Assembly: GCA_011523655.1 (NCBI GenBank)
Contig: WTGH01000009.1
Location: forward strand, 35,151-99,150
Direction of reading: 5' to 3'
Source: Rhodospirillaceae bacterium
GTDB lineage: Bacteria > Pseudomonadota > Alphaproteobacteria > Bin65
DNA: 64,000 bases
Below are positions 52,326 through 61,358 of this stretch, in pieces (the stretch's first letter is position 1; the number at the start of each line of letters is the position of its first letter). Under the pieces are notes generated by a model. It had not been told where the DNA came from. It was given only the letters and a program-made list of their open reading frames with translations, and made no database searches. A program made the translations under genes and the position numbers.

Positions 52326-53114
52326 TCACCCGCTTCGCGGTTTGAGTGCCCGGGCCAGCATCCGCGCCGGTTCGTCGGTTTCGAACGAGGCGGCGAAAGC
52401 GTCGATGCTGACGGCGACCGCTTTGGTCAGGGACATTTCCTGCCATTCGTTGAGCAGTTTCTTCTGGGTGCGCACGGCGGCCGGGCCGCAGGCGAGGATC
52501 GCGTCGAGCCAGGCGTCGACGGCGGCGTCCAGGTCCGGCGGTGCGGTCACTCTCTGCAAAAAGCCAATATCGGCGGCCTCTTCCGCGCCGTATTCCCGGC
52601 CGGTCAGCAGCATCTCCCGCGCCGCGCCCCAGCCGACCAGGCCGGGCAGCAGCGCCGCCTCGATCACGCTCGGAATGCCGACCCGCACTTCCGGCATGGC
52701 GACGATCGCCGTGGTGTCGCCGGCGCGAAAATCGCAGGCTGCCGCGAGTTCGACGGCGGCGCCCAGGCAATGGCCGCGGATTGCGGCGATCACCGGCACG
52801 GGCAGGGTACGCACGGCATCGATGGCTTCGTGCAGGGCGGTGATGAAGGTGCGGGCGCTGTCCGGCGTCAGACCGGCCATCGTGTTGACATCGGCGCCGG
52901 CCGCGAAGGTCCGGCCGCCGGCGCCGGCAAGGATGACAGCGCGCAGATCATCGTCAGCCGCCAGTTCCGCGCAGGAGTCCCTGAGGCCGGCGATCACCCC
53001 CGGTCCGATGGCGTTGCGCTTTGCCGCGCGGTCGATCAACAGGCGCGCCACCCGGCCGCCCCCGGCGCCGCCGGGCCGTTCCTCGTAGTCGATCCTGGCG
53101 CCGCCGTCCGTCAT
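52326..53114 (-). CDS. Enoyl-CoA hydratase/isomerase family protein
   Basis: A 262-residue crotonase-fold protein. The oxyanion-hole and first catalytic Glu region is 'IRGHCLGAAVELAAACDFRAG', and the second Glu region 'AMPEVRVGIPSVIEAALL'. Both glutamates expected for hydration are present. 'FAAGADVNTMAGL' is the CoA-binding loop. It is divergent from an aldehyde dehydrogenase gene. The start at 53114 gives 'MTDGGARIDYEERP'; the longer track ORF runs back into that divergent promoter. Substrate unknown. Confidence 0.9.
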   Translation of the reverse strand: MTDGGARIDYEERPGGAGGGRVARLLIDRAAKRNAIGPGVIAGLRDSCAELAADDDLRAVILAGAGGRTFAAGADVNTMAGLTPDSARTFITALHEAIDAVRTLPVPVIAAIRGHCLGAAVELAAACDFRAGDTTAIVAMPEVRVGIPSVIEAALLPGLVGWGAAREMLLTGREYGAEEAADIGFLQRVTAPPDLDAAVDAWLDAILACGPAAVRTQKKLLNEWQEMSLTKAVAVSIDAFAASFETDEPARMLARALKPRSG

Positions 53115-53296
53115 TCCGCATCTGTCCCCGCCGTTCCGGCGACGGCGGTAACACGAAGCGGAACGGCGAAACAGGCTTTTCGCCCTGCGCCGATCCGGCC
53201 GCCCGGCGGCGGTTGGCAAGCCGCGAGGGCGGGCGCTATATCTCCCCGCGAACGGCGCAACGCCGGTATCACGATCAATCGCGAGGAAGCAGCAGC

Positions 53297-54730
53297 ATGT
53301 CGGCCAACAATCTGAAATTCTACATCGGCGGCGCATGGGTCGATCCGGCGGAGCCCCGGACGCTGGATGTCATCGACCCGGCGACGGAGGAACCGTGCGG
53401 GCAGATCAGCCTCGGTTCGGCCGCCGATGTCGACAAGGCCGTCGCCGCCGCCCGCGCCGCGTTCGACAGCTACGCCGAGACCAGCCGTGAAGAGCGGCTC
53501 GACCTGCTGAACCGGATCATCGAGATCTACAAGCGCCGGATCGGCGATCTGGGCGAAGCCATCTCCAGCGAGATGGGCGCACCGCTCGTTTTCGCGAAGA
53601 AGGTCCAGGCGCCGTCGGGCCTGGCCCACATCAAGACCGCCGCCCGCGTGCTCCAGAATTACGAATTCGAGGACATGCAGGGCAGCACGCTGATGCGGCG
53701 CGAGCCGGTCGGCGTCGTCGGCATGATCACGCCGTGGAACTGGCCGCAGAACCAGATCACCTGCAAGGTCGCGCCGGCGCTCGCCGCGGGCTGCACCATG
53801 GTGCTGAAGCCGAGCGAGATCGCGCCGCTCGACGCGATCATCTTCGCCGAAATCCTCGACGAGGCCGGCGTGCCGGCGGGCGTCTTCAACCTGGTCAACG
53901 GCGACGGGCCGACGGTCGGCGAGGCCATGTCCGCCCATCCGGACATCGACATGATGTCCTTCACCGGCTCGACCCGCGGCGGCGTCGCCGTGGCGAAGGG
54001 CGCGGCCGACACGGTCAAGCGCGTGACCCAGGAGCTCGGCGGCAAGTCGGCCAACATCCTGCTCGACGACGCCGACATCGCCAGGGCGGTCAAGAGCGGC
54101 GTCTTCGTCTGCGCCGGCAACACCGGCCAGTCCTGCAACGCGCCGACCCGGATGCTCGTGCCGATGGACCGGATGGCCGAGGCCATCGAGGCGGCGCAGT
54201 CGGCGGCGGGCAAGATCGCGGTCGGCGATCCGCGCGACGAGGCCACGACCATGGGGCCGCTCGCCAGCGCGATGCAGTTCGACAAGGTCCAGGGCCTGAT
54301 CGAGAAAGGCGTCGAAGAGGGCGCCGAGCTGGTCGCCGGCGGCCCCGGCCGGCCCGAGGGGCTGGACAGGGGCTACTATGTCCGCCCGACCGTGTTCGCC
54401 AACGTCTCCAACGACATGACGATCGCGCGCGAGGAGATTTTCGGCCCGGTCCTGTCGATCATCGGCTATTCGAGCGAGGACGAGGCCGTCGCCATCGCCA
54501 ACGACACGCCCTACGGCCTGTCCGGCTACGTCTCCTCGGCCGATCCGCAGCGGGCGGCCCGGGTGGCGCGCCGGCTGCGCACCGGCAACGTCCATATCAA
54601 CGGCGCGATGCCGGACCTGTCGGCGGCGTTCGGCGGCTACAAGCAGTCCGGCAACGGCCGCGAATGGGGCGAGCACGGCTTCGAGGAATTCCTCGAGGTC
54701 AAGGCCATCTTCGGCGCCGACGCCGCCTGA
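53297..54730 (+). CDS. NAD(P)-dependent aldehyde dehydrogenase
   Basis: A 477-residue ALDH-fold enzyme, full length. It has 'PWNWPQNQITCKVAPALAAGCTMVLKPSE', the glutamate motif 'QELGGKSANILL', the nucleophile region 'CAGNTGQSCNAPTRML' (Cys in GQSC), and 'EEIFGPVLSII'. Substrate class cannot be told; many carboxylate aldehydes fit. GAGGAAG lies before the ATG. It is divergent from the enoyl-CoA hydratase and followed by the repeat region containing copy B. Confidence 0.95.
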   Translation: MSANNLKFYIGGAWVDPAEPRTLDVIDPATEEPCGQISLGSAADVDKAVAAARAAFDSYAETSREERLDLLNRIIEIYKRRIGDLGEAISSEMGAPLVFAKKVQAPSGLAHIKTAARVLQNYEFEDMQGSTLMRREPVGVVGMITPWNWPQNQITCKVAPALAAGCTMVLKPSEIAPLDAIIFAEILDEAGVPAGVFNLVNGDGPTVGEAMSAHPDIDMMSFTGSTRGGVAVAKGAADTVKRVTQELGGKSANILLDDADIARAVKSGVFVCAGNTGQSCNAPTRMLVPMDRMAEAIEAAQSAAGKIAVGDPRDEATTMGPLASAMQFDKVQGLIEKGVEEGAELVAGGPGRPEGLDRGYYVRPTVFANVSNDMTIAREEIFGPVLSIIGYSSEDEAVAIANDTPYGLSGYVSSADPQRAARVARRLRTGNVHINGAMPDLSAAFGGYKQSGNGREWGEHGFEEFLEVKAIFGADAA

Positions 54731-55590
54731 CCGGCGGCTCCTCGATACGGCCCGCAAACGCGCAAACTTCCCCTTCCCCAAGGGATTCCTCTGCGAAAGG
54801 GGCACTGACCGAATCCCCCTCCTCTTGGGGGAGGGGTTAGGGGAGGGGTCGCCTGCCGCCGCGCCGATGTCGGAACCCGGCACCGCTCCGGCCGCCCCAT
54901 ACCCTTTAGGAATTCCTCTGCGAAAGGGTGTGCCGAACGGGCCGGACGCCGGAAAACGGCCGGATTTTGAATAAATGTTCAAAATCGGTTTGCCTAAGTC
55001 TTTGAAATCGCTCTGTTTTTGGAATTGGACAGACCGTTCTAAATAATATGTTTTTTTGCACCCGGCAGCCCTAACCCTTTGGAATCGTTGGAAACACGCC
55101 GTCCGGAAGTGCGCAAAAACACTCTCGGTAGGAATTTTTCCAGCTTCCCGGCCAGGCGGGAGCGCCGGTCGACACCGGGGGCGGCACCGCCGGGCAGGAT
55201 CGGGGCAGGATGGCCCGGCGGAATCGGAGGGTCGAGCCGGAGGGTCCAATCGGACGGGGTCCAGGCCGTCAAGCCCATTGGCGCATGGGGCGGCGCACAG
55301 GATGGCCGCCTGGCGGCGGCGGACCGGAGAGCGGGCCGGAAAGCGGGAAAGACGGAACGGTCCCGCACGGTCCTCCGCCGGTTTCTTCGTTTGCTCTTTT
55401 TTCGGGAGGGGCGTCGGCCGGCCGCGGCAGGCGCACTTCGGGCGTTGACGGGGCCGATATAGGGCACGGGATCTGCCGTGTCAAGGAATAATATCGAAAA
55501 AAAGGAAATTTTTTTGATGGCCGGCTCCGGTTCGCGCCGTTCGCAGAGAAGCCGCTTCGGCGGGGGAAGGATATGAGGCTGCCGGCAGGT
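54731..55590. other. Repeat-rich intergenic region, no protein gene
   Basis: 860 bp between the convergent aldehyde dehydrogenase and methyltransferase genes. It starts with short intergenic repeats of the CTTTCGCAGAGGAAT / GGGGGAGGGG type (about 54770-54845 and 54903-54930), the same words found at 10.87-11.61 kb, and then holds copy B of the 600-bp repeat. The track ORFs here (for instance 55079-55462) resemble those in copy A only because the DNA is repeated. Confidence 0.75.
54911..55515 (-). repeat. Dispersed ~600-bp repeat, copy B (inverted relative to copy A)
   Basis: The reverse complement of this stretch matches copy A (11008-11600) along its length, with several 3-30 bp indels in the GC-rich middle. 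Conserved: the TTGACA-17-TATATC promoter (reading leftwards from about 55484), the poly-A 'GCAAAAAAACAT' block, and the end CGCAGAGGAAT. The TTAGA/TCTAA dyad of copy A is partly changed here. The two copies could recombine and invert the 43 kb between them. Confidence 0.8.
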
Positions 55591-56430
55591 TCAGGCGGCG
55601 GTCGCCGAGACGATCCAGCAGGCGCTGTCCAGGATCACCGCGCCGTTGCGCAGGTGTGGCACGAGGTCCTCCGCCAGTGCCGTCTCCGCCCGCTCGGCGA
55701 GATCGCCGCCGGCTTCGGCGAGCAGGGCCGCCCCCGGCCCCATCTGGAGCAGGAAGCGGGCGGCTTCGAGCGGCGTACCCGGCATTTCCAGCGCGATGTC
55801 GAGCGGCTCGAAGCGGCAGTCGCGCCAGCCGGCGCCCTCCAGCCAGCCGGTCGCCAGTTCGGCATCGGCCCACTGGAACTGGCTCGGCTCGCCCGGCGCC
55901 GGGCGCGGCGGCAGCTCGACGAAGGCCTTGGCCGCCGAAACCGGGATCATCACCCACGGGTTCTCCCGCGGCTCGCGCCAGACGATGAAGACCAGCCGCG
56001 CGCCCGGCCTGCACGCCCGGCGCAGGTTGGCGAGGGCGGCCGGCGTGTCGCGGAAGAACATGATGCCGAAGCGCGAGAACAGGATGTCGAACGTCTCGTC
56101 CCGAAACGCGTAGTCCTGGGCGTCGCCTTCCGCGAAGCACACATTCCTGCGCCCTTTCGCCCGTTGCCACGCCCGTTCGAGCAGGGGCGGCGACACGTCG
56201 ATGCCGGCGGCGGACCCGCTTTCGCCCGCAGCGTCGGCCAGCGCCAGCGTGGTCCCGGCCGCGCCGCAGCCGATGTCGAGACAATGCCTGCCGGCGATGT
56301 CGCCGAGCGCGGCCAGGCCGGCCTCGGTGAACGGCGTCATCATCCGCTCGATGCGGTCTTCGAGGCGCAGCCACTTGTGGCCCTGGGTGGTGGACCAGAA
56401 TTCGATCTGGTCCCGGTTCGCCTCCGCCAC
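55591..56430 (-). CDS. Class I SAM-dependent methyltransferase
   Basis: A 279-residue methyltransferase with motif I 'HCLDIGCGAAGTTLALAD' (about 50-67), the acidic 'GIDVSPPLLERAWQRA', and 'VCFAEGDAQDYAFRDETFDILFSRFGIMFF', close to the UbiE/small-molecule group. It likely methylates a small compound in the cytoplasm. It is 2 bp downstream of the DapA-family gene in a three-gene unit headed by a molybdenum hydroxylase subunit. The substrate is unknown. Confidence 0.9.
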   Translation of the reverse strand: MAEANRDQIEFWSTTQGHKWLRLEDRIERMMTPFTEAGLAALGDIAGRHCLDIGCGAAGTTLALADAAGESGSAAGIDVSPPLLERAWQRAKGRRNVCFAEGDAQDYAFRDETFDILFSRFGIMFFRDTPAALANLRRACRPGARLVFIVWREPRENPWVMIPVSAAKAFVELPPRPAPGEPSQFQWADAELATGWLEGAGWRDCRFEPLDIALEMPGTPLEAARFLLQMGPGAALLAEAGGDLAERAETALAEDLVPHLRNGAVILDSACWIVSATAA

Positions 56431-56432
56431 GG

Positions 56433-57416
56433 TCAGGCGGCCTCCGCCGCGCTTTCCAGGACGAGGCCGCAGGAGTCAAAGGCCGCCCGCGTCGCCGCCT
56501 TCTCCGCCTCGGTCAGCGGCAGGCCGGGACGGCGGACATGGCCGCCGGTCTGGCCGAGCAGGTCCTGCCAGTATTTCTGGTGGCTGTGCGGCTTGCCCGG
56601 CGGGCGCGTGCCCTTGAGCGCCCTGCGCACCGGATCGAGGCTGTCGCGCACCGCGCGCGCCTGCGCGGTCTCGCCGGCGAAGGCGAGGTCGGTATATTCG
56701 CGCATCCGCTTGTCGGCGGCGGTCTGGATCAGGTAGGGCGGCGAGGAGCAGAGATAGAGCCGCCAGCCCAGCTCGACGATATTGTCGAACCATTCGTCCT
56801 CCGACGCGGTGCTGACCAGGATGCGGTCGCCGGCGAGGTCGGTGAGGCGCGCATACATCTCGCGCGGAACGCTGTATTTGATCGCCACGACATTCGGCAG
56901 GTCGGCGACCCGGCTGCACAGTTCCGGGCTCATCAGATAGCCGCTGTCCGGGTGGCTCCACATGGCGACGGCGATATCCACCCGCTCGCAGATATAGCGG
57001 TAATACTCGTAGACCGTGTCGTCGGGATCGTTGTTGAAATGGAGCACCGGCGCGTGGACGACGATATAGGGGCTGCCGACGGCCTCGGCATGCCGCGCCA
57101 GGTCGATCACGACGTCCAGATTCTGGTCCGAGCAGGACATGATGGTGGAGGCCGGGCCGCCGGCGCACTCTTCGACGGCGATCTCCAGGCAGCGCTTGCG
57201 CTCGTCCAGCGACATGGCGAAGAACTCGCCCTGCTTGCCGGAAATGAAGAAGCCGTCGACCTCCAGATCGTCGATCCAGTGGCGCAGATTGCGCCGCACC
57301 GCGGCCTCGTCGATTGCGCCGTCCCCGGCGAACGGGGTGAGCGCCGCCGCCCAGATGCCCTTCATGTGCTCGCGGGCATAGTCCTTGGCTTCGGATTTCC
57401 GGTAGGGGAGGGCCAT
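56433..57416 (-). CDS. DapA-family (dihydrodipicolinate synthase/NAL) lyase
   Basis: A 327-residue TIM-barrel protein. 'MKGIWAAALTPFAGDGAID' is the family start, 'GFFISGKQGEFFAMSLDERK' the pyruvate-binding loop, and the Schiff-base Lys is K180 in 'NVVAIKYSVP'. The usual Tyr segment 'YN.P.RT' reads 'MWSHPDSGYLM', so the proton relay differs and the substrate is probably not that of DapA. Such outliers include decarboxylating or hydratase-aldolase enzymes of aromatic or sugar-acid routes. It lies 4 bp from the upstream molybdenum hydroxylase gene. Confidence 0.88.
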   Translation of the reverse strand: MALPYRKSEAKDYAREHMKGIWAAALTPFAGDGAIDEAAVRRNLRHWIDDLEVDGFFISGKQGEFFAMSLDERKRCLEIAVEECAGGPASTIMSCSDQNLDVVIDLARHAEAVGSPYIVVHAPVLHFNNDPDDTVYEYYRYICERVDIAVAMWSHPDSGYLMSPELCSRVADLPNVVAIKYSVPREMYARLTDLAGDRILVSTASEDEWFDNIVELGWRLYLCSSPPYLIQTAADKRMREYTDLAFAGETAQARAVRDSLDPVRRALKGTRPPGKPHSHQKYWQDLLGQTGGHVRRPGLPLTEAEKAATRAAFDSCGLVLESAAEAA

Positions 57417-57420
57417 TCCT

Positions 57421-59628
57421 CTACTCCTCCTGCTCGTGCTCGATCCCGGCGCCGGACCCGGAGTCGGTTTGGGTGTCGGTTCGGGCGTCGCGGATCGCCT
57501 GCCAAATATGTGCAGGGGTGTAGGGCATGTCGAGATGCTTCACGCCGAGCGGGCGCAGGGCGGCCATGACGGCGCAGGCGATCGCCGCCGGCGCGCCGAT
57601 GGCGCCGGCCTCGCCGATGCCCTTGGCGCCCAGCAGGTTGGCCGGGCTCGGCGTCTCCATCCGCTCCAGCGTCACCGGCGGCATGTCTCCTGCGCGCGGA
57701 ATGCCGTAGTCCATGAACGACCCGGTAAGCAACTGCCCGTCCGCGTCGTAGACGATGCGTTCCAGCACCGCTTCGCCGACGCCCTGAGCAATGCCGCCGA
57801 GCAGCTGGCCCTCGGCCAGCATCGGGTTGACGACCGTGCCGGCGTCGTCGAGCCAGACCAGCCGCTCGACGGTCAGCACGCCGGTTTCCGGATCGATGGC
57901 GACGGTGCAGCCGACCGCGCCGTAGCCCCAGGCTTCGCCTTCGGCGCTGTAGGTGACGTCGGCGACCAGGTCTCCGGCCTGTGACGCGATGGCGGTCCAG
58001 TCCGGACGGTCGCCGATGGGCCTGCCCAGCCGTTCTTCCGCCTGCCGGCGGAGGTCGCGGCAGGCTGCGACCAGCGCGCTGCCGCCGATCGGCGTGCTGC
58101 GGCTCGCCAGCGCGCCGATGGCGGTCGCCGGGGCGCGGCTGTCGCCATGGACGACGGCAACCGTATCAGGATCGACGCCCAGTCCCCCGCCGACGATCTG
58201 CCGGACGGCGGTGGTGCGGCCCTGGCCCTGGGCGGTCGAGCCGGTTGCGGCGGTCATCGTGCCGTCGGCGCTGAGCGTCAGGCGCGCGGTCTCCCAGCCC
58301 AGGCCGGAAGGCTCGATATAGGCGACAGTCGCGCAGCCGCGCAGCCGGCCATCGTCCGCCGGCGGCTGGGTGGCCATGAGGGCCTTGGCCCGGTCGTAGG
58401 CGGCGGCGTAGTCGCCGCTGTCCAGGGTCTGGCCGGTCGGCGTCGTCCACGGCATGTCGGTGGCGGGTACGAAATTCCGGCGGCGCACGTCTTCAGGCGG
58501 CAGATCGAGCGCGCCGGCGAGCCGTTCGATCAGCAGTTCCATGGCGAGCGCGGCTTCCGGCCGGCCGGCCCCGCGATAGATGCCGACGGCGGCGCCGTTC
58601 GTCTCGATGCCGGCGGCGTCGATTTCGACGGACGCGACCTTGTAGGGGCCGGGCAGGATCCGCCCGGCGTTGCGCGCCGGCACGACCGCGCTGTAGGGCA
58701 TCCACGAACCGAGCGGCGCCCGGACCGCGGCGTCGAGATGGAGCAGCGTCCCGTCGGCGGCGGCGCTCAGGCCGGCCTCGACGGTCTGGCCGCGGCCCTG
58801 GGTGGCGGCGAGAAACTCCTCGCTGCGGGTAGCGATCCATTTCACGCAGCGGCCGAGCGCCCGGGCGGCGAAGGCGACGGCGATATCTTCGGGATAGAGC
58901 GACGCCTTCATGCCGAAAGCGCCGCCGACATCCGGCGCCACGATGCGAACCAGGTCCGGGTCCAGCCCGAGCACGGCGGCCAGTTCCTCGCGCGCCCGGT
59001 GCGGCGACTGGCTGCCGAGCCAGACGGTCAGGCGTCCCGGTTCGGTAGCGGCATCGGCGACCAGCCCGCGCGGCTCCAGCGCCGCCGGAGCGAGCAGGGG
59101 CTGGCGGAGCGAGACGGTGGCGCGCGCCGCCGCATTGCGGGTATCCGCCGCCGGCAAATTCCACGCTTCGCGCGCCCGGTGCGGCCCCGCTTCGCCGTTC
59201 GGCGGGATCGGGGGAAGCGGATCGATTTCGGCAAAGACGGCTTCAGCGGCGTCGAGCGCGGCGGCGGCGGTCTCGGCCACGACCAGGGCGACGGGCTGGC
59301 CGACGGCCGAGACCGTTCCGGTTGCCAGCGGCTCGGGGGGAAGCGGCCGGAGTTCGGGCATGAGCGGGTTGACCGAGGTCCTGCCGAGACCGGCAAGGTC
59401 CACGCCGGTGAAGATGCGCACGACGCCGGGTAGGGCGGCTGCTTCCGCCGTATCGATCCCGACGATCCGGCCGTGCGCCTCCGGGCTGCGCACGAAGGCG
59501 GCGTGGAGGCAGCCGGCGATCCGGATATCGTCGGTGAAGCGGCCCCGGCCGGTCAGGAGCGCCCGGTCCTCGACACGCAGGCGCGCCTGTCCGACGCCGC
59601 CGGACGATGCGGTTGAAACTGGTGTCAC
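57421..59628 (-). CDS. Molybdenum hydroxylase large subunit (xanthine dehydrogenase/CoxL family)
   Basis: A 735-residue molybdopterin-binding subunit. It begins 'RVEDRALLTGRGRFTDDI', continues with 'GQPVALVVAET' and 'VAPDVGGAFGMKASLYPEDIAVAFAARAL', and ends with 'LLGAKGIGEAGAIGAPAAIACAV', which holds the active-site Glu. It lacks the 'AYRGAGRPE'-to-Cys loop typical of true CO dehydrogenase ('GIYRGAGRPEA' here), so it is a form II or xanthine/aldehyde-type enzyme. The medium (FAD) and small (2Fe-2S) subunits, nearly always adjacent, are absent. It heads an operon with the DapA-family and methyltransferase genes. Confidence 0.9.
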   Translation of the reverse strand: MTPVSTASSGGVGQARLRVEDRALLTGRGRFTDDIRIAGCLHAAFVRSPEAHGRIVGIDTAEAAALPGVVRIFTGVDLAGLGRTSVNPLMPELRPLPPEPLATGTVSAVGQPVALVVAETAAAALDAAEAVFAEIDPLPPIPPNGEAGPHRAREAWNLPAADTRNAAARATVSLRQPLLAPAALEPRGLVADAATEPGRLTVWLGSQSPHRAREELAAVLGLDPDLVRIVAPDVGGAFGMKASLYPEDIAVAFAARALGRCVKWIATRSEEFLAATQGRGQTVEAGLSAAADGTLLHLDAAVRAPLGSWMPYSAVVPARNAGRILPGPYKVASVEIDAAGIETNGAAVGIYRGAGRPEAALAMELLIERLAGALDLPPEDVRRRNFVPATDMPWTTPTGQTLDSGDYAAAYDRAKALMATQPPADDGRLRGCATVAYIEPSGLGWETARLTLSADGTMTAATGSTAQGQGRTTAVRQIVGGGLGVDPDTVAVVHGDSRAPATAIGALASRSTPIGGSALVAACRDLRRQAEERLGRPIGDRPDWTAIASQAGDLVADVTYSAEGEAWGYGAVGCTVAIDPETGVLTVERLVWLDDAGTVVNPMLAEGQLLGGIAQGVGEAVLERIVYDADGQLLTGSFMDYGIPRAGDMPPVTLERMETPSPANLLGAKGIGEAGAIGAPAAIACAVMAALRPLGVKHLDMPYTPAHIWQAIRDARTDTQTDSGSGAGIEHEQEE

Positions 59629-59808
59629 ACGGGGCCTTGCGCTGGAGGGTTTGTGCCGACCGATTCAGGCTAGCATGCGGCCGGCGCCTGTTGTAAGGGG
59701 TGCGCCCCCTTCCGTGAGGGTCACGGTAGGAACGCGGAAGGCAGGGCATCGCCGGCCGTCCTGCGCCGGCCGGCGCCTCGCCCCGCCGCCGATCGAAGGA
59801 GGGTTGCC

Positions 59809-61329
59809 ATGGCCCGACGCGCCCGGGCCGCGCGCCAACGGTCTGCTGCCGCCAAGGGGGCGCCGGCTTCGCCCTATATCCGGCGGCGCCTGCCGGCATT
59901 CGAAGTCCTCGACGAGGAAGAGCTCCGGCGCATCGAAACCCAGGTCGACTGGATCGTGCAGGATGTCGGAATCGCCTTCCGCGGCGATCCCGAGGCGCTG
60001 CAATTGTGGCGGGAGGCGGGCGCCACCGTTGACGACGATCTGGTCCGCGCGCCGGCGGACTGGGTCCGCGCGATGTGCGCGAAGGCGCCGCGCCAGTTCA
60101 CGCAGCGTGCGCGCAATCCCGACCGCTCCGTGGTCATCGGCGGCGACAACCAGGTCTATGCCGCGGTCTACGGCCCGCCTTTCGTGCGCGACCTCGAGGG
60201 CGGCCGGCGCTATGGCGATCTCGAGAGCTTCCGGAACCTGGTGAAGCTCATCTACATGCACCCGCACCTGCATCACGGCAGTTTCGTGGTCTGCGAGCCC
60301 TGCGACATTCCGGTGAGCACACGCCACCTCGACATGCTTCACGCTCACATGACGCTGAGCGACAAGCCGCATTTCGGCGCCATTACCGAGAAGAGCCGGG
60401 CGCAGGACAGCGTCGACATGGCCGAGATCGTCTTCGGCCGGGAGACGATGGACGAGCACTGCGTCATCCTCGGCAACGTCAACACCAACTCGCCGCTGCT
60501 GATTGACAAGGTCGTGACAGAAGCCATCCGGGCCTATTGCGGACGGGGGCAGGGCATCGCCGTGGCGCCCTTCATTCTGTCCGGCGCCATGGGGCCGGTC
60601 TCGACCGCCGCGTCGGTCGCCCAGGCCCTCGCCGAGGCGCTGATGGTCTGCGCCTTCGCCCAGCTCGTGCGGCCCGGCGCGCCCTTCATCCTCGGCAATT
60701 TCCTGACCTCGATGTCGCTGAAATCCGGCGCGCCGACCTTCGGGACTCCGGAGCCGGCGCTGTCGCACTATGTCATGGGCCAGCTCGCCCGGCGGGCCGG
60801 GCTGCCCTTGCGCTGCGGCGGATCGCTGACCTCCTCGAAGATCGAGGATGCGCAGGCGGCCTACGAATCCGCCGATTCGATGCATTCGACCGTGCTGGCC
60901 GGCGCCAACTTCGTGCTCCAGGCGGCCGGCTGGCTGGAGGGCGGCCTGTGTACCGGGTTCGAGAAGCTGGTCATGGACGCCGACCGGCTCGGCGCGTACC
61001 GGAAACTGGTCGGCGAAGGCCTCGACACCGGCGACGAGGCCCTCGCCCGCGACGCCTATGGCGAGGTCGGCCCCGGCGGCCACTTCCTGGGCTGCGGCCA
61101 CACGATGCGCAACTACCTGACCGCGTTCTACGAGCCCGCTCTGTCCGACAACGACACCATGGAAAACTGGCTCGAACGCGGTTCGACCGACATGCGCCGC
61201 CGCGCCCATGCGCGCTGGAAGGAAATGCTGGAGCAATACGCGCCGCCGCCGATGGACGAAGCCGTGCGCGAGGAACTCGACGCCTTTGTCGCCCGGCGCA
61301 AGGAGGAACTGCCGGAAGCGTGGTATTGA
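59809..61329 (+). CDS. Trimethylamine methyltransferase (MttB) family protein, non-pyrrolysine
   Basis: A 506-residue corrinoid-protein methyltransferase-family TIM barrel. 'RRLPAFEVLDEEELRRIETQVDWIVQDVGIAF' is the standard N-terminus and 'GAPTFGTPEPALSHYVMGQLARRAGLPLRCGG' a conserved core. No in-frame stop interrupts it, so it is not the pyrrolysine enzyme; its relatives include glycine betaine methyltransferases. No corrinoid protein gene is beside it. AAGGAGG precedes the ATG. A TauABC-like transporter converges with it and might import its substrate, a methylated amine or betaine. Confidence 0.92.
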   Translation: MARRARAARQRSAAAKGAPASPYIRRRLPAFEVLDEEELRRIETQVDWIVQDVGIAFRGDPEALQLWREAGATVDDDLVRAPADWVRAMCAKAPRQFTQRARNPDRSVVIGGDNQVYAAVYGPPFVRDLEGGRRYGDLESFRNLVKLIYMHPHLHHGSFVVCEPCDIPVSTRHLDMLHAHMTLSDKPHFGAITEKSRAQDSVDMAEIVFGRETMDEHCVILGNVNTNSPLLIDKVVTEAIRAYCGRGQGIAVAPFILSGAMGPVSTAASVAQALAEALMVCAFAQLVRPGAPFILGNFLTSMSLKSGAPTFGTPEPALSHYVMGQLARRAGLPLRCGGSLTSSKIEDAQAAYESADSMHSTVLAGANFVLQAAGWLEGGLCTGFEKLVMDADRLGAYRKLVGEGLDTGDEALARDAYGEVGPGGHFLGCGHTMRNYLTAFYEPALSDNDTMENWLERGSTDMRRRAHARWKEMLEQYAPPPMDEAVREELDAFVARRKEELPEAWY

Positions 61330-61358
61330 ACGCAGGCGTTACCGGCAGCGGAGCCCGG

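Noticed and set aside
53111-55249. 712-residue minus-strand ORF covering the aldehyde dehydrogenase gene and repeat B
   Set aside because: It is the antisense shadow of the aldehyde dehydrogenase; composition is Arg/Gly/Asp-rich with no domain, and the plus-strand frame has every ALDH motif.
55079-55462. Similar ORFs in repeat copies A (11075-11431, minus) and B (55079-55462, plus), both starting MESLE
   Set aside because: The likeness follows from the DNA repeat. Two other frames are equally alike, indels shift the frame between copies, and no Shine-Dalgarno or domain is present.
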